A stretch of 30,708 nt of DNA from Asparagopsis taxiformis. Taxonomy: Eukaryota; Rhodophyta; Florideophyceae; Bonnemaisoniales; Bonnemaisoniaceae. Positions 11,079-19,653 of the stretch are shown piece after piece; the stretch's first letter is position 1; each line of letters begins with the position of its first letter. The notes beneath the pieces were generated by a model. That model ran no database searches. It saw only the letters and a list, made by a program, of their open reading frames with translations, and was not told where the DNA came from. The stretch spans positions 1-30,708 of the forward strand of contig JALQPE010001797.1 of assembly GCA_030407315.1 (NCBI GenBank). Reading direction: 5' to 3'. The position numbers and the translations under genes are program-made.

Positions 11079-11092
11079 TTGGGTCCATAACC
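11079..11092 (-). promoter_or_regulatory. Primer-binding site of copia 1, initiator-Met half-tRNA type
   Basis: Immediately inside the 5' LTR the minus strand reads GGTTATGGACCCAA. This resembles the Drosophila copia primer site (GGTTATGGGCCCAG as I recall it), which pairs with the anticodon region of a cleaved initiator tRNA-Met. One base differs in the GGGCCC core. The primer assignment is by resemblance only. Confidence 0.65.
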
Positions 11093-11200
11093 TGTTGTCT
11101 AGGCAGACAATGATCCATAACTTTATTGTCGTCGGCGTGATCGGCGGCGTATAAATACTGTGGAGTTAGTGCTTACAGCTAGTGGTATGATCATCCGACA
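11093..11200 (-). repeat. 5' LTR of copia 1
   Basis: It is 108 bp with TG...CA ends and matches 5830-5937 apart from two substitutions. It has a single copy of the terminal motif TGATCATCCGACA, where the 3' LTR has two. Bases left of the motif match the inner copy of the 3' LTR and bases right of it match the outer copy, which is what a deletion by recombination between the two copies would leave. A TATAAATA-like sequence is present. Confidence 0.82.
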
Positions 11201-11735
11201 GTCCGGAGTCAGGGGGAGCACAAATGCAAAGGTGTACACGGCTGGTGTACTGTAGTATCTCAGGGAGTTTTTGCAAAAAGATAGACAACGGCAATGTCGC
11301 TCAGCTGACAGCTCCTCTGCCAGTGGCGATGCCTTTTTTGGATCCGCCCTCCTTCCTCAGGCATATATCCTATTCTAAGCTAGATCATCCTAATCCTCTC
11401 TTGCTGCCCGCGCGCACACGTACCTTGGGCGCTCCGTACCTTCAGCACGGTTGTACCTTCCGTACTGTCGATCTCTCCGATCGATAGCAGCAACTGTAAT
11501 CTAGCATTGCTGTGCAATACCGTTGCACTAATGAATATCCCGTAATATTTCCAGGGAATGACCCCTTGGCTCTCCACGGCGCAGTAGCCACATTTTGCCT
11601 GTACGAAGTGGTGTCCACGTGGCTATACCCCTTCCCGCCAATACGTCAGCAGCGCTACAGTACTTGTATGACGATGAAAGGTGGTGCTGTGCCAAAGTCA
11701 GCGCTGATTGGCGCATACAGCGCGTATCGTACCGT
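11201..11735. other. Gap between copia 1 and copia 2, no gene
   Basis: This 535 bp of mixed composition has only short open frames without motifs. It is presumably the pre-insertion DNA flanking both elements. Its last five bases, ACCGT (11731-11735), would be the left target duplication of copia 2. The partner lies outside the window. Confidence 0.5.
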
Positions 11736-12304
11736 TGTGAGAAGATCCATAGTGGAACGCCAGCTGAAGGGGTGGAACACTCTACGAGGGTAGTCGGCAA
11801 GAAGTATTTGGCACGTAGCCTCCGCGGTCGCTTGTGTGCCTTTTTTGTAGCTAGCTCGTAAAACGCTTCCTATTTATACACCGCGCTCCCTGTGAGCTGC
11901 CGGTAATGCCACTACGTTCCAGGTGAACTGCCAGTGTAGTTCCTGCGCTCCTGGTGAGCTACCAGGGGTGGTTTTACTACTGATATTAAATCTGCCTCCG
12001 TGCTCCTTGTGAGCTACCAGACTCAGCCCTTTAGCTTTCGTAAGCTAAGCTGCTGAAGAGCGCGACGGGTCCTTGTTTGTGGGGCGGTGACGATCCTAAG
12101 CCATTCGATGTCGTGTCGGCTTTTAGGAATATAAGCACACTGACATGGCTTAGGCATGTCAGTCTGATATCACGATGTGTTGATTGACCGACGCAGCCTT
12201 GGCATGCATATAGTAATATAAGCTGCATGTCGACGGGTGGACACGTATGACACAGCACACGTGTCATCCTGGATCTCTTGATATTGGAACGTCAACTTCT
12301 TACA
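11736..12304 (-). repeat. 3' LTR of copia 2 (complete)
   Basis: On the plus strand it starts TGTGAGAAGATCC and ends CTTCTTACA, so the ends form a short inverted repeat (TGTGAGAAG against TGTAAGAAG in element orientation). It is about 569 bp long. The right boundary is set by the G-rich tract at 12305-12311 and the terminal inverted repeat, since the other LTR is truncated. A minus-strand TATAAATA sequence lies near 11870-11878. Confidence 0.85.
11885..12020. repeat. Four copies of a 19-bp hairpin motif in the copia 2 LTR
   Basis: The motif approximates GCTCCTGGTGAGCTACCAG and recurs at 11885-11903, 11916-11934, 11947-11965 and 12002-12020, with spacers of 12-36 bp. The best copy folds as CTGGT-GAGCT-ACCAG. 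The same array is in the other LTR from 17051 on. It lies downstream of the TATA-like sequence in neither strand's obvious coding frame, and could be an RNA structure or factor-binding array in the LTR. Confidence 0.75.
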
Positions 12305-12313
12305 CACCCCCAG
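12305..12313 (-). promoter_or_regulatory. 3' polypurine tract of copia 2
   Basis: The minus strand reads CTGGGGGTG directly before the LTR start TGTAAGAAG. The tract is short and G-rich, in the position where plus-strand DNA synthesis is primed. Confidence 0.6.
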
Positions 12314-12383
12314 TTGGTGTAGTCAATAGACTAAAGCCAACTCTCAGTGGCGTGAATCTGACTGAGTGATATTTGCTTTTTTT

Positions 12384-14143
12384 TCACTTCCAATTAATGC
12401 TGTCGTGCTCCTTGGAAGTTTCTAAGTCCATGTTCAATTCCCCATCAGTGCATATCTTGTTCAATTTCTCATATAGCAGCAGATTGCGTTTTGTCAGTGC
12501 GTCAGCTATGTTCGCTTGGCCGGGAATCCACCTCAGAGTGTCTAGCTCACTTGATTCGAAGCTATTTCGAATACGCTCGACAGTTTGTCGGAGACGGAAG
12601 TCCTTTCCTTCATGAGAGTGTGGTGATGGTGTCGTACAGGGCATGCGAGTCGACGTGGAGTTTGTGTTTCACGCGGGTGGTGGTGAAGATAGAGTTGTAG
12701 GCTGTCTTAAGGTAGTATCCACGATCATCTGCATCTGCTGCAGCAAGTATCTCGGCGCCATATGAATAGTAGCATACTCTCCTTTGTTTGTTACTCGCCC
12801 AGTCCACTACATGGTAGATGGCACCCCCGTTGTCAGTGTTGATCAATAGCCCAGAGATAAGACCGGTTTGTCCATAGGATCTATGTCGTGAGATGTTAAA
12901 AGCGGCATCTGCGAAGGTGCATATGTAGGCGTTTTTTACCCTTTGTCCGCTCACGTGTTTGAAGGTGACAATTGGTTGCAATTTCATCAGTTCTTTCACG
13001 AAGTTATTTGCTTCTCCGAGGTGTGCGACGGTCAATTGCGAGGTACTCTGTTGTATCCATGATGCTGTAAAAGTAGCCTGCGGTAACGCGCCGCTGCCCA
13101 AAAAGTTAATCACGCCAGCAAGGCTTCGTAGCATTGTCATCTCCGACTCAGATGCTTTATCGGATTTCTGTTTCCTTCGGGTCCTAGACAGTTCAATTTG
13201 TTTGATCCGTAGGAAGTATTTTTCCATTGATAGTGTGATAGTTCCCTGAGAATTTTGCGAAAGCTCACAGCCGTTAAAGAGGAAAGGTTTGTCAACCACG
13301 ATCCTGCCAATTTCAAATCTGTTTCCCAGCTGATTCGCATAATGATTTATGTCTGTAATTTCTCCAGCGATGAGGAAGTCGTCAGTTACTTTTGCAATGA
13401 TTAGGGTAAGCTTACCTTGGTTGTCTTTTTGGGTGTACACTTGGCTTACGCCAAATACTCTTTCCATTCCATAAGTCTGGAGCATCCATTGCTCAACTGT
13501 CGTTGCCCATTGTCTTCCAGCTTCGGCAATCCCGTAAGGGAGTAGTTTCAATTTCCAGAGGAGGCTGCGATCACCGTTCCATTCTCGTGGTGGACGTACG
13601 AATATTTCTCTTTTGATTGGTCCGCTTTGTAGGTACGCACCTTTTATGTCCGCAAGTGCTAATCTGAAGTTGAATATTGCTCCAATGGAGAGTACAGTCG
13701 GATGCATTCGAATTGGGCAGAGGAGAATCTTTCCTTATGTCTTCCTTATCTTTATCACGATTTCCGTGAGGTACGATGCGCGCTTTTAGTTTCTGTTCGC
13801 CAGTTTCTGTCGTCTTGATCTTGTATACCACGTGTGAAGTTATTACGTTTGAATTCGCAATGACTTGTTTCTCCGGAATGGGTACGTACGCGTCTTTCCA
13901 ATTACCATTGTGTTCTTCCTCGAAGGCTCCGTCCAGTATCCATGGTGGTGCGAATTCAAGGCGTTTCCGGTTAGCTTGGGAGTTTCCAATTTCGTTGAAT
14001 ATCTGTTGCAGTATGAGTTGCTTCTGTGTCTGTAATTCGGTGATGGGGTTTGGAGGACTCCGTGGTGTGGATGTACTGCCGATATCTTTCTCTGCATTTT
14101 CGGCATGGCTGATACTTGGGGTTTTAGTTTCGTTATTCTCCAT
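12384..14143 (-). pseudogene. Copia 2 reverse transcriptase and RNase H, frame-broken
   Basis: The N-terminal RT part starts near 14143 (WKDAYVPIPEKQVI, then LKARIVPHGNRDKDKEDIRKD). The frame changes near 13720-13760, and the main block follows to 12610 with ALADIKGAYLQSGPIKRE, LLPYGIAEAGRQW and the catalytic VTDDFLIAG (Asp-Asp codons at 13378-13383). RNase H residues follow: FADAAFN, YGAEILAAAD and LHVDSHALYD. The frame changes again near 12615, after which IPGQANIADALTKR and the end of the protein are read to 12384. RT has the ADIKGAYLQSG form of a divergent copia lineage. Within each block there are no internal stops and the active-site residues are kept. Separate single-base events, or consensus errors, explain the breaks. 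Confidence 0.87.
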
Positions 14144-14189
14144 AATTTGTTGAGGCAGAGGTGCTTCCTTAGCGGTACTGGTTACCGTT

Positions 14190-14208
14190 CACACCCCCCA
14201 CCTCTGTC
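14190..14208 (-). promoter_or_regulatory. Candidate central polypurine tract of copia 2
   Basis: The minus strand reads AGAGGTGGGGGGTGTGAA between the integrase stop (14232) and the RT reading frame. It shares GGGGGTGTG with the junction of the 3' polypurine tract and LTR at 12303-12311. A second plus-strand primer in the middle of the genome is known for Ty1, where the central tract is within the integrase region. Function here is inferred from similarity alone. Confidence 0.4.
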
Positions 14209-14231
14209 TCGGTATAAATTGCGTTCGGAGT

Positions 14232-15310
14232 TTACATAGTGTCGGTGACTTGCTGTAAGGTATCTTCGAGAGTGTTGGAGGCGAGTTCTTCAGTCAATTG
14301 TCCCTCTGGGACAAGACTGATGTCTTCGTAGGCTACCTTCATTGGTGGGCCGTGTGTAATGGAGAGTCCCTTCGCAACAACGAAGTGTGGATGTGTTGAG
14401 ATTACTTTCGCCTTTTCCCATCCATTCGGTTCATTTTGTTTTGAGGACTTGTGAAAACCCATATCAGTTTATCGGGTGGTAATAGGTTGGCCGGTATGGT
14501 GTTGGGTGCACGGGTATGTAGTAATTTGTGTAAAGCACGTGTCGCTGTTTGAGATTTGTGGGCTTCGAGAAGTTCCGGGGGGACAATACTTGTAGGTATT
14601 CCGAGTATTGATGGCGAGTATCCTCTGGCGAGCTGGAAGGAGCTCATCATTTTTGATCCAGAAAATAGATTGGAGAGGAAGCATGAACGGGCGATGATAG
14701 ATTCCGTATCAGATGAGCATCGTTCGGAGGATATCCTGGCAAGTATATTCTTGATGATCGCGTTTTTCCGTTCCACGATTCCGGTTTTGTTATGTCGTCT
14801 GGTCGGTCTTGTACATAGGGTTATGTTGTGGCGGAGACAAAGGGCTCGGATAGCACTTTTGTCGAATTCGTGGTCTCCTGATAATTTGCTAGGGGCACCG
14901 TATCTGTAGATCCACACGTTCTCAATGGTGGAAGCGATGTATTTTTGAGAACGATTCGGGGCAATAGTGACTTCTGAATAGGAGGAGAATGTGTCAATAA
15001 TATGGAGACACACGAGTTGTTTTTGTCTTACTTCAATCCAAAAGAAGTCCAGCTGTATTTCGTCATTGAAATGGCTGTTTATCCGGGAGATGGAGACTTT
15101 TCTTATTAGCGATGGTCTCCCATGCCCGGAGCATATGTCACATGCATTGGCTACAGATTTCAAGGAGTGATCTAGGGCAGGGGTGAGTCTGTCGGCGGCT
15201 TGTAGGAGGGATCTCATATCTTCATATCTTGCATGCGAATAACGGTGAATGCGTTTCGCTATTGAAAGTGGGCTGGGTTGCGAGAGAAGGTTATGTGTGG
15301 ACATGAGTGA
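14232..15310 (-). pseudogene. Copia 2 integrase, C-terminus frame-shifted
   Basis: The main frame (14402-15304) holds the zinc region (HRYSHARYEDM, then CDICSGHG) and a complete catalytic triad: Asp in IQLDFFWIEV, Asp in LSGDHEFDKS and Glu in KTGIVERKN about 34 residues on. The C-terminal domain begins with KLIWVF. At about 14450, in a short T run, the coding signal moves one base to the frame that continues with SSKQNEPNGWEKAKV and ends at 14232. The protein would join the cDNA ends to host DNA. The catalytic core is intact and only the tail is out of frame. Confidence 0.88.
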
Positions 15311-15760
15311 GGTGGCAGAGCTTGTGCTGTGTGGTACAATGTCGATATGTATTCTCTGGTTCCCATTTGAGTCGGGTGTGGTATGTGTGAAGAATGTTCG
15401 GGGTTCGGTGTCGCACTGTCTTGATATTACGACGAATGGTTTTGGTGCCAGGTTATATGTGTTGGAGAATTTTCGCGTGTCGAGACCAATTATTATCGGG
15501 CGTGGCGCAGTCGATTATGTCAAAGGTGAATTTGGTGGGTAGATCATGTACATCCGGGACAATAAACGACCACGATCCTAGGACATGATGTGTTGGGGAT
15601 GGTTCTGGCCCCCAGCTGTGTTCATAGTTCTTGGTGCAAGTGTGTATGTTGAAGGGTATTTCGAGTAGGTCACTGAGGTGAATTGCGGCAGAGATTCCAC
15701 TAACGGAAACGGGTGCGCCTTCGTCAAGGATGGGATTGGGATCCGAGTAGATCTGTTCGG
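15310..15760 (-). pseudogene. Copia 2 protease region, read in two frames
   Basis: Near 15735 the minus strand encodes ILDEGAPVSVSGI, the position of the aspartic protease active site with D-E-G-A instead of the usual D-S/T-G-A. The frame stays open to about 15500 (FDIIDCATP), then the signal shifts by one base to IIIGLDTRKFSNTYNL, which matches the ILG-type C-terminal motif of these proteases and continues open into integrase. The gag stop at 15724 overlaps the protease frame, which is +1 relative to gag. The first shift could be a real gag-pol frameshift; the second is more likely an indel. I assign it from position and motif together. Confidence 0.7.
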
Positions 15761-16899
15761 ATCCCGTCAGTGAAAAAAAGCTTTTGGTTGTTACGATCGT
15801 TTGTGTAATGGTTCATTCTATCCATTTGTGGGTTTTGAGAGTCGTTAAGGTTGCATTCGGGGTCACCTCTCCAGTGACCGTATTTCCCGCAGGCGTGGCA
15901 CTTCGAATTTCGCTTATCGCGCGGAGTGAAGGCTTGTCGTTTCCTTTTTTTGAAGCGGGTATCTGCAGAAGGACAGGGGTTATAAATCTGTCGAGGGGCA
16001 GACATGAGAGATTGTTTAGGAGGAGTGGTAAGTGGGGTAGCAGTCTCTTTCATAATTTCTGTGGCGGTTGTTTCGCATTCGATCTGACTCATAGCCATTA
16101 TGGCATCATCCAGCTTGATATGATTCCGCACGCGTTCTGTCATCGTAACTTGTCTCACAGGTATGTCGATGGAGTTAATCGCTGAGTTGAGTTGTGTAAC
16201 GTACCTATCGATGTTTTCAAAGTTCTTATTGGAGGTATAGTCGACAATGTTGTTGACGAGGCCTTGGATTGTGTCAAGTGTTTTTGTTAGTATACTGACC
16301 GTGTCGGGTTGATCGGATGTGGTATTTTGTTGTACGCGTGTCGTGAGCTGTAAGATGAGGTTGTCCTGTACGCTTTGAGGGAGGGCAGAATTTTCGAGCA
16401 ACACCATAACGAAGACTTGATTATCTTGGTCTGAGGATGACTTATGGCAGTGGTTAAGATATTCAGACACAAGTCCTTCGAAACGTTTGGCGTATACGTA
16501 AGGTGATTCAGATGTTTGGCGGCGACAAGTGTAAATATTTCGCATCATTTTGGAAATTCTTTTTACAGATTCGTATGGAGAATCTTTGGCCAAGAGGTTC
16601 AATATGCAAGTTATGGCATTGTCCTGTTCTTCGTCAGTGGTGGCAGTATCCATACGAAGAATACCAGCATTGATCTGGTAGTCTAGTTTGTGTTTGCTGC
16701 CTGTATCGACGGCAAGGTAGAGTGCTTCCGCAAGCGCTTTTGTTAAGGCGTTAGCTTTCGTATCGCCACCGCGTGCCAGTTTGCGGACTAGTCTTACCCA
16801 TAGTCGAACATCGTTGCGCCATTGTAGTTTGTTGGAGTGTACGTTGAATTTTGGTGGTTGCATTAGGTCCCTCGGAGTTTCACGCCCTTCTGGGCCCAT
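15724..16899 (-). CDS. gag: Copia 2 Gag with zinc knuckle (intact)
   Basis: This is a 391-codon frame without interruption. I choose the ATG at 16897-16899, inside the primer-binding site, because it is the first ATG inside the element and has G at -3 and +4; the frame is also open into the LTR, up to 16947. The next ATG (16863) has a weaker context. The N-terminal half (VRLWVRLVRKLARGGDTKANAL) is alpha-helical in character, as in copia capsids. Near the C-terminus, at 15853-15900, is a CCHC knuckle CHACGKYGHWRGDPEC, with six residues between His and the last Cys, preceded by the basic KKRKRQ. Gag would form the particle and package RNA. It is the only element gene in the window that is unbroken from start to stop. 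Confidence 0.88.
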   Translation of the reverse strand: MGPEGRETPRDLMQPPKFNVHSNKLQWRNDVRLWVRLVRKLARGGDTKANALTKALAEALYLAVDTGSKHKLDYQINAGILRMDTATTDEEQDNAITCILNLLAKDSPYESVKRISKMMRNIYTCRRQTSESPYVYAKRFEGLVSEYLNHCHKSSSDQDNQVFVMVLLENSALPQSVQDNLILQLTTRVQQNTTSDQPDTVSILTKTLDTIQGLVNNIVDYTSNKNFENIDRYVTQLNSAINSIDIPVRQVTMTERVRNHIKLDDAIMAMSQIECETTATEIMKETATPLTTPPKQSLMSAPRQIYNPCPSADTRFKKRKRQAFTPRDKRNSKCHACGKYGHWRGDPECNLNDSQNPQMDRMNHYTNDRNNQKLFFTDGIRTDLLGSQSHP

Positions 16900-16902
16900 A
16901 AC
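16890..16902 (-). promoter_or_regulatory. Primer-binding site of copia 2, initiator-Met half-tRNA type
   Basis: Directly after the LTR end CTTCTCACA the minus strand reads GTTATGGGCCCAG, matching the Drosophila copia primer site as I recall it. It pairs with the anticodon stem-loop of initiator tRNA-Met (CAT within GGGCCCATAAC), so a cleaved tRNA is implied. The ATG in it is in frame with gag. Confidence 0.75.
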
Positions 16903-17299
16903 TGTGAGAAGATCCCTAGTGGAACGCCAGCTGAAGGGGTGGAACACTCTACGAGGGTAGTCGGCAAGAAGTATTTGGCACGTAGCCTCCGCGGTCGCTT
17001 GTGTGCCTTTTTGTAGCTAGCTCGTAAAACGCTTCCTATTTATACACCGCGCTCCCTGTGAGCTGCCGGTAATGCCACTACGTTCCAGGTGAACTGCCAG
17101 TGTAGTTCCTGCGCTCCTGGTGAGCTACCAGGGGTGGTTTTACTACTGATATTAAATCTGCCTCCGTGCTCCTTGTGAGCTACCAGACTCAGCCCTTTAG
17201 CTTTCGTAAGCTAAGCTGCTGAAGAGCGCGACGGGTCCTTGTTTGTGGGGCGGTGACGATCCTAAGCCATTCGATGTCGTGTCGGCTTTTAGGAATATA
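16903..17299 (-). repeat. 5' LTR of copia 2, truncated by copia 3
   Basis: It matches 11736-12133 with one substitution (CATAG against CCTAG) and one fewer T in a T run. Identity stops exactly at ATATA (17295-17299), where copia 3 begins. In the intact LTR the same ATATA (12129-12133) is followed by AGCAC, which should appear on the far side of copia 3. Confidence 0.93.
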
Positions 17300-17458
17300 T
17301 GTTGGAGATCAATGTATCTCGTGTCGTTTTATTGTTTGGTGTCCGCTGGCGGCGAGTATTTATACTGTGATGAGGGTACTGTAAGAAGGTGTAAGTAGAG
17401 TTATTCGTCATCGTGAGCCGCGATGTGTGTGCGTCACGGAAAGTAGAGTTATTCGTCA
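17300..17458 (-). repeat. 3' LTR of copia 3
   Basis: It starts TGTTGGAGATC and ends TTCGTCA on the plus strand. The motif GTAGAGTTATTCGTCA occurs twice, ending at 17410 and at 17458 (48 bp apart), as in copia 1. A minus-strand TATAAATA lies near 17356-17363. The pol stop codon TGA is formed by the first three bases of the outer copy. No second LTR is present in the window, so the inner boundary is inferred from copia 1. Confidence 0.75.
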
Positions 17459-19010
17459 GTCGCCGCGTGATGCAGACGCAGAGAGGCGAAGGAGAGGCAG
17501 TTTTTCTTTGAATTGAGCGGGTTTCAACGATTTGGTTAGTAGGTCGGCCGGATTGCGTGCGGATGGTATGTGTGATGGATGATGTTGCCAAGTTGAACTT
17601 GCTCCCTGATCCAATGGTATTTGATGTCGATGTGGCGGGACTTTGGGGTTGGGTATTTGGCAGTTGCTGAGCTGATGGCAGCGGTGTTGTCGATATGAAT
17701 TGTGGTAGGTCCGGGAGAGGGATGACCTAGTTCGGAAAGTAAGGCGCGGAGTGTACATAGGTTTTGTGTGGTGTGGAATGTGGCGATATATTCCGCTGCA
17801 TGCGTAGAGGTGGATATGTTCGGTTGTCGCTTGGATTGCCAGGAGATGGGTGCTCCATTGTAAAATATTACAGTGCCACTTGTTGAGCGACGTGTGTCAG
17901 GGCAGGAAGCATGGTCGGCATCAGAGAATGCGGTTAGATGTGTCTTGAATCCACGCGGGAACAGTATACCGGTGTGTATGGTGCCTTTTAAGTTCGTAGG
18001 GTGCGAATGGCCGCATGCCAGAGGTGATTTTGTTGGTTTCTGGGCGTACCAACCAAGATATCCGACGATAAAGGCGATGTCGGGCCGAGTGGAATCGGCT
18101 AGGTAGCGGAGTGATCCAATGAGTCCCATGTAGTCATGTGTAGTGGTGTCAAGTGGTGTGGAATCTTGGTTGGGTGTGATTAGTTCTGAAGCGATCGGGG
18201 ATGTGGCTGGTGTGGAGGCAGATTGGCCAAATTTATCGAGGACTGATTGAATGTATCCAGGTTGGGATATAGAAATTCCTTTACCGGAGTGGGTGACTTT
18301 CCATCCAATAATGTGGTGGACCTTGCCGAGGTCTTTGAGCTTATATTTTTTTGAAGTTGGGTTTTGACGCGGCGCAGAAGGGGTTGGTGGTTAGTGACCA
18401 CCAGAAAGTCATCCACTGTGATGACTAAAAGAACGAAGTGGGAGGGGTTCTTGGTGCGGCGTATGATGAATGAACAGGTGTCTGAGGATAGGCGCTGGAA
18501 GTTCGCGAGAGTGAGGTATTTTGCGAGGCCTTCGGTGAATATTTTGCAGGCTTGTCGCGTGCCATACATGTTTTCCGGTTAAGTGAGCGGCGTGATTGGG
18601 GTACTTGACAGAACCGTCAAAGCGTTTGGGCTGCTGGACGAATATGTTTCTGTCTTCATTGAAAAGCTCGTGCAAGAACGCGCTTTCTAGATCCCAATGG
18701 TATGTGTCGTAATTGTGAGCGGCGGCGAGGCTAAGAGCTGTGCGTATGGCATCTCTGTGAGCAACAGGGCTGGCGAGGTCGTCAGGATCGTAGTGTACGC
18801 CAGAGATTTGGCGATCACCTCGGAGAGTGCATCTCGCTTTGCGTATGGTTGGGTTTCCATCGCTGTCTCGTTTAACTTTTAGCACCATTGTGACGGGAAG
18901 GAGCTTTGTAGAGGGAGGTAGTTGTGATAGTGGTATAAAGGTGAGTACGCCTTTTTCTTCCAGGCTGTCCAGCTCTGTATTCCATGCGATTTCCCATTGG
19001 TCGACATCTG
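17456..19010 (-). pseudogene. Copia 3 reverse transcriptase and RNase H, frame-broken
   Basis: The blocks in order are the RT entry (STKLLPVTMVLKVKRDSDG), DLESAFLHELFNEDRNIF, MYGTRQACKIF, the catalytic ITVDDFLVVT (Asp-Asp codons near 18408-18413), GLIGSLRYLADSTRPD, RNase H with FSDADHASCPDTRRS, STHAAEYIA, TTIHIDNTAA and SRHIDIKYHW, then NPADLLTKSLKPAQF and a stop at the LTR edge. Frame changes occur near 18571-18574 (a T4 run; the protein reads through with one base fewer), 18346-18352 (a T7 run; one base more) and 17560. RT and RNase H catalytic residues are all present, unlike copia 1. It copies element RNA into DNA if the frame is restored by sequence correction. Confidence 0.88.
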
Positions 19011-19653
19011 TAGCAGTCCGGGCTTGCTTGAGGGTGCGCGGTTCGGTGAAGGTCTCGGAAGTGGACGAGACCGCGAGTGCAGTGTCCGCTGGTTCAGTGG
19101 TGCAGACAGGATCTGAAGATGGTTTGTATACTGTAAAGTCGGATATTCGGCAGCGGGATGTCTTGTTTGTCGCCGGATTGTATACGTGGTAGTGACGGTA
19201 ATCTTGTCTGCCGATGTAATGGACGAGAATGGCTCGGGCATCCAGTTTGTTGTGCGGCGAGGGATCGTGAATGTAGCCCTGTGTGCCGAAGGGGAGTAAG
19301 TATTTAACGTCTGGTTTGGTTTCGTACCAGAGGGCGGGGGTAGTTGGCCAGTTGCGGAATGGGGAAGGTGATTGTGCACATCTGTGGCAGCCATGAGTGC
19401 GAATGGCCAGAGAGTGAGGGGAGGTTGGAAGTCAGTAGGTTGGCACGCGCCGTGTTCATCAGTGAGCGGTTTATACGCTCAGCGAGGAATTCTCCTGTGG
19501 CGTATGTGGAATTGTAGGATGTGTGATAATGTGGTTTTGGTCATAGAAATCGCGGAGGTCGCGAGTGTAGTATTCCAGAGCGTTGTCCGATGTGAGGTCG
19601 GTTATACGATGGGGTGTAGAGTTGTGTGTGCGGTTTATATGGTGCTTGATATA
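19011..19653 (-). pseudogene. Copia 3 integrase, C-terminal half, interrupted by gypsy
   Basis: Sequence begins at the gypsy junction with YIKHHINRTH. It then has the second catalytic Asp (LTSDNALEYY) and the catalytic Glu (TPQENSS). The signal shifts frame at a GG pair near 19486, then LAERINRSLMNTARAN, LMAATDVHNHLPHSATGQLP and the C-terminal KLDARAILVHYIGRQDYRHY follow, with two more frame changes near 19330-19420. The frame then stays open into RT. The first catalytic Asp and the zinc region are on the missing side. Copia 1 has AAAYIKQHI at the same place, so the gypsy element split the gene between homologous codons. Confidence 0.87.
19649..19653. repeat. Left target-site duplication of gypsy (ATATA)
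   Basis: The five bases before the 5' LTR equal the five bases after the 3' LTR (30702-30706). Five bp is usual for Ty3/gypsy integrases. Confidence 0.93.

Larger units (their letters stand above)
5830..11200 (-). mobile_element. Copia element 1 (Ty1/copia LTR retrotransposon), degraded
   Basis: The element reads right to left: 5' LTR (11093-11200), primer-binding site, gag, protease, integrase, reverse transcriptase, RNase H, 3' LTR (5830-5989). Protease-integrase-RT-RNase H is the Ty1/copia order. Its proteins resemble those of copia 3, for example a shared segment GSLRYLADSTRPDIAFI, so the two are one family. The LTRs differ at two positions over the shared 108 bp, plus a 52-bp length difference. 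Flanking bases are TCCCG (5825-5829) and GTCCG (11201-11205), which are not an exact target duplication. Gag and pol carry several frame changes and at least one altered RNase H active-site region, so the copy is very likely non-functional as written. Confidence 0.9.
11736..17299 (-). mobile_element. Copia element 2 (divergent Ty1/copia), 5' LTR cut by copia 3
   Basis: The element reads right to left: partial 5' LTR (16903-17299), primer-binding site, gag, protease, integrase, RT, RNase H, polypurine tract, 3' LTR (11736-12304). Its proteins are unlike those of copia 1 and 3: an RT motif VTDDFLIAG, a protease D-E-G-A motif and a CCHC zinc knuckle in Gag. The compared 398 bp of the two LTRs differ by one substitution and one base in a T run, so insertion was recent. 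The rest of the 5' LTR should lie beyond the right edge of the window, after copia 3. Gag is intact, while pol has at least five frame changes. Confidence 0.92.
17300..19653 (-). mobile_element. Copia element 3 (Ty1/copia), 3' part, split by gypsy
   Basis: Only the 3' portion is inside the window: the 3' LTR at the left, then RNase H, RT and the second half of integrase, ending abruptly at 19653 where the gypsy LTR starts. It is the same family as copia 1 by protein and by structure (LTR of 159 bp against 160, duplicated LTR start, GCGGCGAC block before it). It lies inside the LTR of copia 2. Its remaining integrase, protease, gag and 5' LTR should continue after position 30706, where two of its bases (CG) are visible. 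Confidence 0.93.

Noticed and set aside
5825..11205. Target-site duplication of copia 1 (TCCCG against GTCCG)
   Set aside because: The five bases are not identical and the LTR inner and outer boundaries are ambiguous, so I do not call it.
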